A stretch of 64,000 bases of DNA, from contig NZ_KK211336.1 in assembly GCF_000621745.1 (NCBI RefSeq), forward strand, positions 146,876-210,875, in the 5' to 3' direction. The DNA is from Clostridium beijerinckii HUN142. GTDB lineage: Bacteria > Bacillota > Clostridia > Clostridiales > Clostridiaceae. This document shows positions 25,007-32,907 of this stretch, in pieces. Each line of letters opens with the position of its first letter. Position 1 is the first letter of the stretch. The position numbers and the translations under genes were made by a program. The notes under the pieces are model-generated. The model was not told the DNA's origin and did no database searches. It saw nothing but the letters and a program-made list of their open reading frames with translations.

Positions 25007-26452
25007 ATGAATGATAATTCAGAAATAAAGGGATTCCCAAAAGGATTTTTATGGGGCGGAGCTACAGCAGCGAATCAGTGCGAAGGCGGATACTTAGAAG
25101 GTAATAAAGGTTTATCTACAGTTGATGTAATTCCAGCAGGTAAAGACAGATTTCCAGTGATGCTTGGAAAGATGAAAATGATGAAATGCGATGAAGAACA
25201 CTATTATCCAAGTCATGAAGCAATAGATTTTTATCATAACTATAAAGAAGATATAGCATTATTTGCTGAAATGGGTTTTAAGACTTTCCGTCTATCTTTA
25301 TCTTGGGCACGAATATTTCCAAATGGGGACGATAAAATGCCAAATGAGGAAGGATTAAAATTTTATGATAATGTTTTTGATGAGTGCCATAAATATGGTA
25401 TAGAGCCTTTAGTTACTATAACTCACTTTGATGTACCAATGCATCTTGTAGAGACAATTGGTTCATGGAGAAGTCGCAAAATGATAGATTATTATGAAAG
25501 ATTATGTGAAGTGATTTTTGAACGTTATAAAGACAAAGTGAAGTATTGGCTTACTTTTAATGAAATAAATATGCTACTACATCTGCCTTTCATTGGTGCA
25601 GGATTAGTTTTTGAAGAAGGAGAAAATGAAGAAGCTATAAAGTACCAAGCAGCACATCATCAATTAGTTGCAAGTGCAAAAGCTACTGAAATAGCACACA
25701 AGATAAATCCAGATTTTAAAGTTGGTTGTATGCTTGCAGCTGGTAATACGTATGCAAATACTTGTGCTCCAGAAGATGTATGGAAAGCTGTGGAGAAGGA
25801 TAGGGAAAACTATTTCTTTATTGATGTTCAATCTCGTGGGAAATACCCAAACTATGCAAAGAAGATGTTTGAAAGAATGAATATAAAACTAAAAGTGGAA
25901 CAAGAGGATGAAAAATTATTAAAAAATAATACGGTTGATTTCATTTCTTTCAGCTATTATGCATCAAGATTAACTAGTGCTGATCCAGAAATAAATGCAC
26001 AAACAGAAGGTAATGTATTTGCTACGCTAAAAAATCCATACTTAAAAGCAAGTGAGTGGGGGTGGCAGATTGATCCTCTTGGACTTAGAATTACTTTAAA
26101 TTCTTTGTGTGATCGTTATCAAAAGCCATTATTTGTAGTTGAAAATGGATTAGGAGCTGTTGATACTACAGATGAAAATGGATATGTAGAAGATAATTAT
26201 CGTATTGATTATTTAAGGGAACATATCAAAGCTATGAGAGATGCAATTAATATTGATGGGGTTGATCTTATTGGATATACTCCATGGGGATGTATAGATC
26301 TTGTAAGCGCATCCACAGGAGAAATGAAAAAAAGATATGGTTTTATTTATGTTGATAAAGATAATGAAGGCAAAGGTACATTAAAGCGTAGTAAGAAAAA
26401 GAGCTTTTTCTGGTACAAAGAGGTCATTTCTACTAATGGAAAAGATTTATAG
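25007..26452 (+). CDS. 6-phospho-beta-glucosidase, GH1
   Basis: 481 residues, the normal GH1 length. It opens with FPKGFLWGGATAANQCEGG, the N-terminal GH1 signature, carries the acid/base Glu in LTFNEIN and the nucleophile Glu in FVVENGLGAVD, and ends GFIYVDKDNEGKGTLKRSKKKSFFWYKEVI. The last segment and the PTS partner argue for a phospho-beta-glucosidase (BglA/BglH type), which splits imported 6-phospho-glucosides in the cytosol. It is the last gene of the operon, 71 bases after the esterase, with GGAGGAT before ATG. Confidence 0.92.
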   Translation: MNDNSEIKGFPKGFLWGGATAANQCEGGYLEGNKGLSTVDVIPAGKDRFPVMLGKMKMMKCDEEHYYPSHEAIDFYHNYKEDIALFAEMGFKTFRLSLSWARIFPNGDDKMPNEEGLKFYDNVFDECHKYGIEPLVTITHFDVPMHLVETIGSWRSRKMIDYYERLCEVIFERYKDKVKYWLTFNEINMLLHLPFIGAGLVFEEGENEEAIKYQAAHHQLVASAKATEIAHKINPDFKVGCMLAAGNTYANTCAPEDVWKAVEKDRENYFFIDVQSRGKYPNYAKKMFERMNIKLKVEQEDEKLLKNNTVDFISFSYYASRLTSADPEINAQTEGNVFATLKNPYLKASEWGWQIDPLGLRITLNSLCDRYQKPLFVVENGLGAVDTTDENGYVEDNYRIDYLREHIKAMRDAINIDGVDLIGYTPWGCIDLVSASTGEMKKRYGFIYVDKDNEGKGTLKRSKKKSFFWYKEVISTNGKDL

Positions 26453-26622
26453 AAAGCAGTTTATATTTTAGAAAAGAGATTTTTACAGATAATAGCTATT
26501 AAAGCTCTCCTTTTAACTTCAAAGCGCATTTCATAGTGTTCATGAAATATTTTTAAATAAAGTATGTATAAAATAGTATTTATTATGCACATTATGAATA
26601 TAAGCTAAAAGGAGAGAAGAAC

Positions 26623-26778
26623 ATGAAGAATGAAATGGATTATAATTCTATTTGTGATAATCAATTAAAGGAAAGAACCATAAAAGAATTTCATAGAGCA
26701 ATAGTTAAAGATCTTATTAATAAGTATGGAGCTCAAACTATGAAAGATGTTATAAGAAAGATAAATTTGCAGCATTAG
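26623..26778 (+). CDS. Small conserved-looking protein, 51 residues
   Basis: An ORF of 51 codons behind AAAAGGAGAGAAG. The protein is MKNEMDYNSICDNQLKERTIKEFHRAIVKDLINKYG, then AQTMKDVIRKINLQH. It is charged with an amphipathic helical pattern and no membrane segment. I do not recognise it. A good ribosome site, a following terminator, and no other frame support a real gene. Confidence 0.6.
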   Translation: MKNEMDYNSICDNQLKERTIKEFHRAIVKDLINKYGAQTMKDVIRKINLQH

Positions 26779-26823
26779 AGAGTTTTTGATTAATTAAATA
26801 GAAAATAATTAAATTATAATAAG

Positions 26824-26862
26824 AAGAAGTGTTTCATAATATTTGGATCACTTCTTTTTTAT
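26824..26862 (+). terminator. Terminator after the 51-residue gene
   Basis: AAGAAGTG and CACTTCTT are inverted around 17 bases and run into TTTTTATTATT. Confidence 0.75.
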
Positions 26863-27072
26863 TATTCATAATAAGATAAATAATTCAATTAACAGTATAT
26901 GTATTGCAATTGAGTCTTTAAATCTTTATTTTTTGATTAAATGTATTGTATTTGTAAATTTTCTTTCGCAAATTGGTGAAATAATTCCAGTAATATGAAT
27001 ATGCTATAGTAAATCGAATGTTATATAATCGTTTTCTAAATTTTAAGGGGATATTAATGAGAGGAGAATTTT

Positions 27073-27333
27073 ATGAGAATATCAAGAGGATGGAAAGTTC
27101 ACAATAACATAACAGATGAGGATATAAAGGTACTTAAGACAGCACTAAATGAATTAATTGGCGTTGAGTACGAGCCTAAAATTTTAGCTACTCAGAGTGT
27201 AAATGGAACAAATTATTGCTTTATCTGCAAGTCAAGGGTTGCAGCACACAATGGTCAAGGAATTTCAAAAGTTATGATTTATAAGCCGCTTACGGGAAAT
27301 GCAACAATAACCAGCATCGAGTGTATATTATAA
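27073..27333 (+). CDS. Cystatin-like small protein, paralog 4 (most canonical)
   Basis: 86 residues, RGWKVHNNITDEDIKVLKTALNELIGVEYEPKILATQSVNGTNYCFICKSRVAA followed by a final sheet ending IECIL. The helix, the GVEYEP turn and QSVNG-TNYCFIC (41-52) match the cystatin-fold inhibitor pattern Q-x-V-x-G followed by N-Y-x-F. Similar short gut-clostridial proteins are known to me without a proven function. The proteins at 3921, 6231 and 6943 look like divergent relatives that lost the Gln. No signal peptide is seen, so it would be cytosolic unless exported another way. ATG behind GAGAGGAG. Confidence 0.65.
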   Translation: MRISRGWKVHNNITDEDIKVLKTALNELIGVEYEPKILATQSVNGTNYCFICKSRVAAHNGQGISKVMIYKPLTGNATITSIECIL

Positions 27334-27401
27334 AACAAATTGTGGTAGAGATCTAGTGTATGTCTGAAAATGAAGAATTGCAAAAATAATATGATTGAAA
27401 A

Positions 27402-27448
27402 TGGGGATGATATTTCCGTGTATAGCAAAATATTGTCTCTATTTTTAT
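27402..27448 (+). terminator. Terminator after the fourth cystatin-like gene
   Basis: GGGGATGATATTT pairs with AAATATTGTCTC with G-U pairs, then TATTTTTATTT. The stem resembles those at 10264 and 10446. The following gap to 27736 shows nothing else I can support. Confidence 0.5.
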
Positions 27449-27736
27449 TTAAACTCTCTATTATATTACCACTTATATGAATAAACGACTTTAATAAGAA
27501 CTAAAACTACCTTTCCGCTCAAAATTTAAAATTCATTGTAGAAATGGCAGTTATAACGAATTTTAAAACATATATATTTTAAGAAGCACTGAAATATAAT
27601 ATGAGTTTAAAAATTTTTGGAGATTAATTAATAAAAATTATCAGACAGAATTTGTAACGTCAGTTTAATTTTAAGTCGCCATTAATAGTTCTAATTCATA
27701 TTATGTATATATAAAAGAAGAGAGGTGAAGATAGGG

Positions 27737-27994
27737 ATGTTAGGTATTAATCTTCAGGCAAGATTAAAAAATAAAGCTTTTTGGGTTGCAATGGCAAGTG
27801 CTATAGCATTATTAGTGCAACAGTTAGGGTTAAATATAATCCCTAATAATTATGCGGAAATAGTTAATACTATTTTAACAATTCTAACAATGCTAGGAAT
27901 TATAGTTGATACTAGTACACCAGGCTTAAGCGACCAAACTACAAATGATACAGCAGAAACTGTCCAAGCTTCGAATTCTAAAGAAAATAAATAA
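27737..27994 (+). CDS. Phage holin (phi LC3-like family)
   Basis: 85 residues from ATG 27737. Two hydrophobic segments (KAFWVAMASAIALLVQQLG and YAEIVNTILTILTMLGIIVD), the second ending in the DTSTPGLSD motif, are typical of the phi LC3/phage_holin family. It is followed by a polar tail. Upstream GTG 27725 lies in the ribosome site GAGAGGTG. The gene sits 99 bases ahead of a GH25 endolysin, the standard holin/lysin order. No phage structural genes are near. Confidence 0.82.
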   Translation: MLGINLQARLKNKAFWVAMASAIALLVQQLGLNIIPNNYAEIVNTILTILTMLGIIVDTSTPGLSDQTTNDTAETVQASNSKENK

Positions 27995-28031
27995 AGGCAA
28001 TAAGTTAATAAGACAATAGTAACTGAATATT

Positions 28032-28063
28032 TAAGAGTAGCCCTTGAGGGGGTTACTCTTTAT
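28032..28063 (+). terminator. Terminator between holin and endolysin genes
   Basis: AAGAGTAGCC pairs with GGTTACTCTT around CTTGAGGG, then TATAAA. It may attenuate rather than stop transcription into the lysin gene. Confidence 0.6.
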
Positions 28064-28093
28064 AAATATGAAAATTGAAAGGGAGTATGAATT

Positions 28094-29128
28094 ATGGGGT
28101 ATATAAAAGGTATAGATGTGTCAAATAACAATGGAAATATAGATTTTGGAGCTGTTGCAAGAGATGGAGTGCAGTATGTTTATTTGAAAGCAACAGAAGG
28201 GGCAACATTTATAGATAGCAAAATGGAATTGTTTTATAGTGGGTGTAAAAATAATAACTTAAAGGTGGGAGCATATCATTTCTTAGTTGGTACAAGTACT
28301 CCGGAAGCACAGGCCCAAAATTTTTATAATAAGATAAAGGATTATAATTGGGATCTAGTGCCTATGATGGATGTAGAAACTAACTTTAGCGGACTTGGAG
28401 ATTATGTTACAAGATTTGTTATAGCATTTGGCCAGCTAACGTCTATTCCATTAGGTATTTATAGCTATACAAGTTTTATAAGTTATCTTACTAATGCAAA
28501 ATCAATTATACAGGATATGCCTTTCTGGGAGGCTAACTATAACAATGATCCTTGGAATTTGCCGTCAAATTTCTTTACCAATAGGGTAGGTCATCAATAT
28601 ACTGAAACTGGAAGGATAAGAGGTGTAAGTGAAGATTGTGACATAAATTCATTTACTGATGGAGTTTTAATAAGCAATGTTACTAAACCAGGACAATGGA
28701 TTATAAAGGATAATAAGTGGTGGTATAGGCACAATGATGGAAGTTATACTAAGAATGGATGGGAAAAAATAAATGGAAAGTGGTATTTATTTGATAGTGA
28801 AGGCTGGATGCTTTATGATTGGAAGCTAAGTGGAGATTATTGGTATTACCTAGGAAATTCAGATGATGGATCAATGAAATCAGGATGGTTATTAAAAAAT
28901 AATAAGTGGTATTACCTTGGAGACCCTAGTGATGGATCAATGAAGACAGGATGGCAGAAAATAAATGGTAACTGGTATTACTTTGGAACAGATGGGGCTA
29001 TGGTTACTGGATGGTTTAATGTAGATGGATACGATTATCTAACTTATTCTACTGGTGAGTTAATTACCAATATAGATATATACGGATATCACTTTGATGA
29101 GAATGGACATGCTACAAAGTTAAGTTAA
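28094..29128 (+). CDS. GH25 lysozyme-type endolysin with cell-wall-binding repeats
   Basis: 344 residues. Residues 1-190 are a GH25 muramidase: GIDVSNNNGNIDF at the N-terminus (catalytic-site Asp), YLKATEGATFID, AYHFLVG and MMDVETN (catalytic Glu region). Residues 205-330 hold about five choline-binding-type repeats with W-Y-Y, such as GWEKINGKWYLFD, GSMKSGWLLKNNKWYYLG and GSMKTGWQKINGNWYYFG. There is no signal peptide, as expected for a holin-released lysin. It cuts the MurNAc-GlcNAc bond. It is probably a prophage remnant or a domesticated lysis cassette. Confidence 0.88.
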   Translation: MGYIKGIDVSNNNGNIDFGAVARDGVQYVYLKATEGATFIDSKMELFYSGCKNNNLKVGAYHFLVGTSTPEAQAQNFYNKIKDYNWDLVPMMDVETNFSGLGDYVTRFVIAFGQLTSIPLGIYSYTSFISYLTNAKSIIQDMPFWEANYNNDPWNLPSNFFTNRVGHQYTETGRIRGVSEDCDINSFTDGVLISNVTKPGQWIIKDNKWWYRHNDGSYTKNGWEKINGKWYLFDSEGWMLYDWKLSGDYWYYLGNSDDGSMKSGWLLKNNKWYYLGDPSDGSMKTGWQKINGNWYYFGTDGAMVTGWFNVDGYDYLTYSTGELITNIDIYGYHFDENGHATKLS

Positions 29129-29341
29129 CTTAAGAAAAAAGTTATGAAAGTTATTAATAGAATTTTAGGGTATAGGAATTTATCTTATGCCCAAATTTTA
29201 TATTGTAGAAATTTTTATAGAAAAAGCGGTTTCAAAATTATTTACGTTAAAAGATATAATTAAATTTTAACTATTTCTTAATACTTTTGTACACACAAAA
29301 TTAATATCAAAGTTATATCATATAGAAAGGAGGGCAATGAA

Positions 29342-29512
29342 ATGGGAAATATAATTAAAATTAATATGTATGCAGAAATGAAGAGAAAAAGAAATAATAA
29401 GCTAGATTTAACAACAGTAGAAAAAGTTATTTTAGAATACAATAATTGGATAAGAAATACCAACAGAGAGGATAAAATAGAGAGCTATGAAAAGTTCATA
29501 CATACAAAATAG
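29342..29512 (+). CDS. 56-residue protein of the MGN...NW...REDxIExYEEF family, copy 3
   Basis: An ORF of 56 codons behind AGAAAGGAGGGCAATGAA. It begins MGNIIKINMYAEMKRKR and ends NREDKIESYEKFIHTK, aligning without gaps with the proteins at 6606 and 7434, some 22 kb away. The Asn-Trp near residue 34 and the R-E-D-K-I-E-x-Y-E block are invariant. It lies right after the lysin gene, and a terminator follows. Function unknown. Confidence 0.7.
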   Translation: MGNIIKINMYAEMKRKRNNKLDLTTVEKVILEYNNWIRNTNREDKIESYEKFIHTK

Positions 29513-29517
29513 TTTAT

Positions 29518-29562
29518 GAAGGGTAGTTTGCGATTTTTGTTCGTTCACTACCCTTTAGTATT
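29518..29562 (+). terminator. Terminator after the third 56-residue gene
   Basis: AAGGGTAGT and ACTACCCTT are inverted around about 20 bases, followed by TAGTATTTTT. Confidence 0.7.
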
Positions 29563-29771
29563 TTTAAAAGTAATCTAATTCAAGCAATATTTTTAGGTGC
29601 ACACTTAGTAAAAATTACTACTGCAATTAATAGGAGCTCTCAAGATAAAGACTTAGGGGGATGGTTTTAGAATGTTGGTTTTTGTAAGCGAGATTGATGC
29701 GGCTATGCATATACAATTTATCTTTGGGTACCATAGTAGTATAGAAAAATGTGCATCTAGGAGGAAAACTA

Positions 29772-30407
29772 ATGAGTAAAATGAAAAGAGCAATTTTTAA
29801 TTCACTTATATTAATCTTAGGTATTATATTACTTGGATGTAGAGATATAGATTTAAGAAGTTCCACTGTAATAAATGAAAATGGATCCGGCGTAGTAAAA
29901 TTGCAAGTTGTATATGACGACTTTATATCAACAAAATTAAAAAATGATGTAATTGATCATGAATGGGCTAAAGAAAATGGATATAATTTTAATAAATATT
30001 TTGAAAATAACATGAATATTGAAGAAATTACGTATGAGTTTAAAGATATTAAAGAACTAGAGGAAAAAATAAATTCAAGTGGATTAGCAACAATGACGAA
30101 TTTAAAAAGAAGAAAAGGAAAAGAGGATATATATACAATCGATGTAAAATTTAATAAATCAGCAATAGATAACCTAATTCAAAACAATACGAATGACGAA
30201 AAAGTATACAATTATATTAAAAATATAAAATTCATTAATGAGGTTGAAGTACCAGGAAATATTATAGGATGCAATGCAGAAGAAGATGCTGATGAAAATA
30301 CAAGAGTATGGACCTATAAAATGAGTGAAATAGACGACAATACTAAAGTTGATCTTTCATATAGAATAAAAAATCATGCATTTCCAATTTCGATATTACC
30401 TAAATAA
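29772..30407 (+). CDS. Lipoprotein with LppM/DUF3153-like domain
   Basis: 211 residues from ATG 29772, chosen for AGGAGG 8 bases upstream. Residues 1-25 are a lipoprotein signal with lipobox LLGC at the end of a hydrophobic helix, so the Cys would be lipidated and the protein anchored outside the membrane. The mature part begins RDIDLRSSTVINENGSGVVKLQVVYDD, a pattern seen in LppM-like/DUF3153 lipoproteins, with a late KVDLSYRIK strand. No trans-membrane segment follows. Function unknown. A possible 35-codon leader ORF overlaps its start from 29672. Confidence 0.72.
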   Translation: MSKMKRAIFNSLILILGIILLGCRDIDLRSSTVINENGSGVVKLQVVYDDFISTKLKNDVIDHEWAKENGYNFNKYFENNMNIEEITYEFKDIKELEEKINSSGLATMTNLKRRKGKEDIYTIDVKFNKSAIDNLIQNNTNDEKVYNYIKNIKFINEVEVPGNIIGCNAEEDADENTRVWTYKMSEIDDNTKVDLSYRIKNHAFPISILPK

Positions 30408-30615
30408 TTAATAATAATATTGTAATCATAAGGGATTTAATATAACCTTGTTTAAATAGAAAATGCAGATTGCAATAGATTTTACGTATTTTAAGCATAA
30501 CTTAGTATAATTCATAAATGTAAATTTGCGAAGTTAATATATATAATAATATGTGATATTGAGCTAAATTTTGCATTATGTTAAAATATAAGTATAATTT
30601 TAACATGTAATAATC

Positions 30616-30750
30616 AAGGCCTAATTGCTTTTTTAGGATCCAAAAGTTAGATGCAACTGACAGGTTTAGAGGAAACGCAAAGTTAGTTGTGTTTATGAAA
30701 AGATAGAAGCCTGAGAGATATTCTAATAATATTTCTATTGGCTTTTTTTA
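30616..30750 (+). promoter_or_regulatory. Structured leader, possible riboswitch, ahead of the ACT-domain gene
   Basis: Three helices can be drawn. A hairpin GGCCTAA/TTTAGGATCC comes first. A stem AACTGAC (30655-30661) pairs with GTTAGTT (30682-30688). The loop then has CAGGTTT (30661-30667), which can pair with AAGCCTG (30707-30713). That same AAGCC instead pairs with GGCTT (30740-30744) in an intrinsic terminator. The two pairings are mutually exclusive, as in an attenuator. The loop AGAGGAAACGCAAA is unpaired. I do not recognise a class. Confidence 0.5.
30707..30750 (+). terminator. Terminator in the leader of the ACT-domain gene
   Basis: AAGCC plus AGAGATATT pairs with AATATTTCT plus GGCTT and ends in seven T residues, 80 bases before the start codon. 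Confidence 0.75.
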
Positions 30751-30828
30751 TTCTTTTTATTTATTTTGAGATATAAATTTGTGTGAAATAAGATGTTTAG
30801 AAAATGGAAGAAAGGATGAAAGTAAGAT

Positions 30829-31218
30829 ATGTCGGAGAAGATATTAACTATTATATTATTAAAAGAGAAATATGGAGTGTGCAGATTAAATAAAAAGGAA
30901 TCAATTCCTGAATGGATAAAAAACAGTGATTTTTTTTCTATAACAAAGACATGTGATGAATTATCAATAGTATGCCTTGAAAAAGATATACCTAATGAAG
31001 TTAAATGCGAAAAAGAATGGAGAATTTTAAAGGTTGAAGGTCAGTTGGATTTTTCATTAGTAGGAATTCTTTCATCAATTAGTACGATTTTAGCGAAAAG
31101 TGGTATAAGCATATTTGCGATTTCAACTTATGATACTGATTATATCCTTGTTAAGGAAAAAGATGTGGATAATGCTATGAAAGCACTTATTAAAAATAAA
31201 TATGAGGTTATAGTTTAA
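30829..31218 (+). CDS. ACT domain-containing protein
   Basis: 129 residues. The N-terminal half is beta-rich (ILTIILLKEKYGVCRLN). The C-terminal half has a clear ACT pattern: EWRILKVEGQLDFSLVGILSSISTILAKSGISIFAISTYDTDYILVKEKDVDNAMKAL. Tandem ACT or CASTOR-like folds of this size bind amino acids and act as sensors. The enzyme or regulator it would control is not adjacent. The leader upstream could give amino-acid- or metabolite-dependent expression. Start ATG with GAAAGGATG upstream. Confidence 0.75.
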   Translation: MSEKILTIILLKEKYGVCRLNKKESIPEWIKNSDFFSITKTCDELSIVCLEKDIPNEVKCEKEWRILKVEGQLDFSLVGILSSISTILAKSGISIFAISTYDTDYILVKEKDVDNAMKALIKNKYEVIV

Positions 31219-31249
31219 GGAGGAATATCTAAAATTAACTAATACAAGC

Positions 31250-31328
31250 TTTCTGTACTACTTCTGTTAATATTTTTATAGATTATATTTTGTGATAGTG
31301 GTTAAGATATTACTGCCAAACAAAATTA
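31250..31328 (+). promoter_or_regulatory. Conserved SASP upstream block, copy 2
   Basis: Same block as at 19552 (GTTAATATTTTTATAGATTATA, then GGTTAAGATATTACTGCCAA), with a few substitutions. Confidence 0.5.
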
Positions 31329-31352
31329 AAAAATTAAGGGAGGTAGATTCAT

Positions 31353-31559
31353 ATGGCTTCAAACAATAGTGGAAGAAACAGAACATTAGTACCAGAGGCA
31401 AAACAAGGATTAAACAGATTAAAAACAGAGGTTGCTTCAGAAGTTGGATTAAGCAATTATGAAAGCATGGATAAAGGAAACCTTTCTTCAAGACAAAACG
31501 GTAGCGTTGGTGGAGAAATGGTAAAAAGAATGATAGAAAGCTATGAACAAGGACTATAA
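31353..31559 (+). CDS. Alpha/beta-type small acid-soluble spore protein, copy 2
   Basis: 68 residues, the most divergent of the three in the middle (SNYESMDKGN versus QDYENQDKGN) and ending MVKRMIESYEQGL without the final Lys. It keeps PEAKQGLNRLKTEVASEVGL and NLSSRQNGSVGG. Role as for the other copies: forespore DNA protection and a germination nutrient source. ATG follows GGGAGGTAG. The gene is directly followed by a terminator and then by an inverted-repeat element. Confidence 0.92.
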   Translation: MASNNSGRNRTLVPEAKQGLNRLKTEVASEVGLSNYESMDKGNLSSRQNGSVGGEMVKRMIESYEQGL

Positions 31560-31569
31560 TAAATAAAAG

Positions 31570-31608
31570 TAAAGCACTAAGAAGATTCTTAGTGCTTTGC
31601 TTTTTTCT
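31570..31608 (+). terminator. Terminator after SASP copy 2
   Basis: AAAGCACTAAGAA and TTCTTAGTGCTTT are perfectly inverted, followed by GCTTTTTT. Confidence 0.85.
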
Positions 31609-31615
31609 CTGGAAA

Positions 31616-31898
31616 TTATAGATAAACAATATATAACTTAGACTTATGTAATAATCCACAGAAAGGGGAAACATTGTTATTTCACAGGACTATGAAAATT
31701 TCGCTGAAAGCACTAAATTGCAGACTTCACCACTAATGCTTGTTCTTAATTTCATTGTGACAAGCATTAGTGGGACAACCTACAATTAAGGGCTTTTAAC
31801 AGCTCATTTTCAATGCTTGTTGCATAAAAATGTTTCTGCTTTCTAGTATAGTATTTATTGCAAAGTATAAATGAAATTCTTAAATTGTTTATCTATAA
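31616..31898 (-). repeat. Long hairpin element, copy 1
   Basis: Bounded by perfect 15-base inverted ends TTATAGATAAACAAT and ATTGTTTATCTATAA. Inside is a hairpin from GCTG (31703) to CAGC (31803), with a perfect 14-bp apical stem CCACTAATGCTTGT/ACAAGCATTAGTGG (31730-31743 with 31760-31773) and internal loops. On the minus strand it carries AGGTTGTCCCA and TTTCAGCGAAATTTTCATAG, shared with the other copies. Confidence 0.75.
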
Positions 31899-32057
31899 AG
31901 CTAAATCTGAGTACAAGTTTTAAAAAAGGTAAGAAAATATAATATGTGAAACAGATATCCGTGTATTTTCCTTTTTTAAGAGTTATTATATTCTACTAGC
32001 ATTATTGACATCACATGGTAAAAGGTGTAATAGTAATATGTGTAGGGAGGAATGGCA

Positions 32058-32795
32058 ATGAATAAAGTGAAAAAGTTGTCCTTAGTAATCTTAACTATCC
32101 TGTCAATACAAATTACTAATTCTACTATGGCTAATGCATATTGGAAACAAAGCAGTCAAGGATGGCAATTTACTAAAGGAGAAGCTTACTCAGTTGGATG
32201 GGATAAAATTGATGGCAACTGGTATTATTTTGATAGTAATGGAACAATGGAAACAGGCTGGATTAATGATAATAATAAATGGTATTATCTAAATGATAGT
32301 GGAGCTTGGGAAGAATCTAAGACTACTACTGTTGTTCCAAATGATATTCAGGTTATGTATGATATAATTAATATTTATAATGATTCTGGAACTATTAAAT
32401 ATGAGAATAAAGGATTCATTAATCAAATAGGATTAAGTGATAAGAGTTTATATAAATTTTCTGCAGAAGATCAAGTAGGAAACAAGACTAGTGAATATTA
32501 CTATGATTCTTCTAATGGAAATGTATATAAAATAAAACAAGGAATTACAACACTGCTTAATTCAAATATCACTATAAATAACACTAATACTCAGATTTCA
32601 ACGATTGAAGCTGTAGAGAAAGTGAAAGATTATCTTCTAGCGAATGGAAAATATGTTCCAAGTAAAGTTGAATATGATCATGATGAATCTAATTCTTACG
32701 TAATTCATTGCTATGATACAACAGGAGAATATGTGACAACTGGCGGATGGTATTATGTAGATAAATTTACTGGAAATGTGACATCAATGTTTTAG
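32058..32795 (+). CDS. Secreted protein with two wall-binding repeats
   Basis: 245 residues from ATG 32058; ATG 32052 is too close to GGAGG. Residues 1-27 form a signal peptide ending ANAYW. Two choline-binding-type repeats follow (GWDKIDGNWYYFD and GWINDNNKWYYLN, about 45-85). The C-terminal 150 residues form a domain with YYYDSSNGNVYKIKQG and YYVDKFTGNVTSMF, two PepSY-like or peptidase-propeptide-type repeats. It is probably attached to wall polymers outside the cell. Role unknown; it belongs to the many wall-binding proteins of clostridia. Confidence 0.72.
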   Translation: MNKVKKLSLVILTILSIQITNSTMANAYWKQSSQGWQFTKGEAYSVGWDKIDGNWYYFDSNGTMETGWINDNNKWYYLNDSGAWEESKTTTVVPNDIQVMYDIINIYNDSGTIKYENKGFINQIGLSDKSLYKFSAEDQVGNKTSEYYYDSSNGNVYKIKQGITTLLNSNITINNTNTQISTIEAVEKVKDYLLANGKYVPSKVEYDHDESNSYVIHCYDTTGEYVTTGGWYYVDKFTGNVTSMF

Positions 32796-32801
32796 AGATA
32801 T

Positions 32802-32848
32802 AAAATAATAATAACCTAACTTTCTACGTTAGGTTATTATTATTTTAT
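32802..32848. terminator. Bidirectional terminator
   Basis: AAAATAATAATAACCTAAC and GTTAGGTTATTATTATTTT are inverted around TTTCTAC. It separates the plus-strand wall-binding gene from the minus-strand TIGR03943 gene. Confidence 0.85.
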
Positions 32849-32907
32849 ACTCATTATAATTTTTTTAATAGAAATTATGTTGATTGAAAATTATATTAGC
32901 ATATATT

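Noticed and set aside
29672..29779. 35-codon frame (MLVFVSEIDAAMHIQF...) overlapping the lipoprotein start
   Set aside because: GGGGG lies 13 bases ahead and the frame ends a few bases after the lipoprotein start, so a leader peptide is possible, but no conservation can be shown; not listed as a gene.
30616..30750. c-di-GMP-I (GEMM) riboswitch call
   Set aside because: The AACGCAAAG string resembles the GEMM GACGCAAAG, but the GGCAAACC half and helix layout do not fit; left as an unassigned leader.
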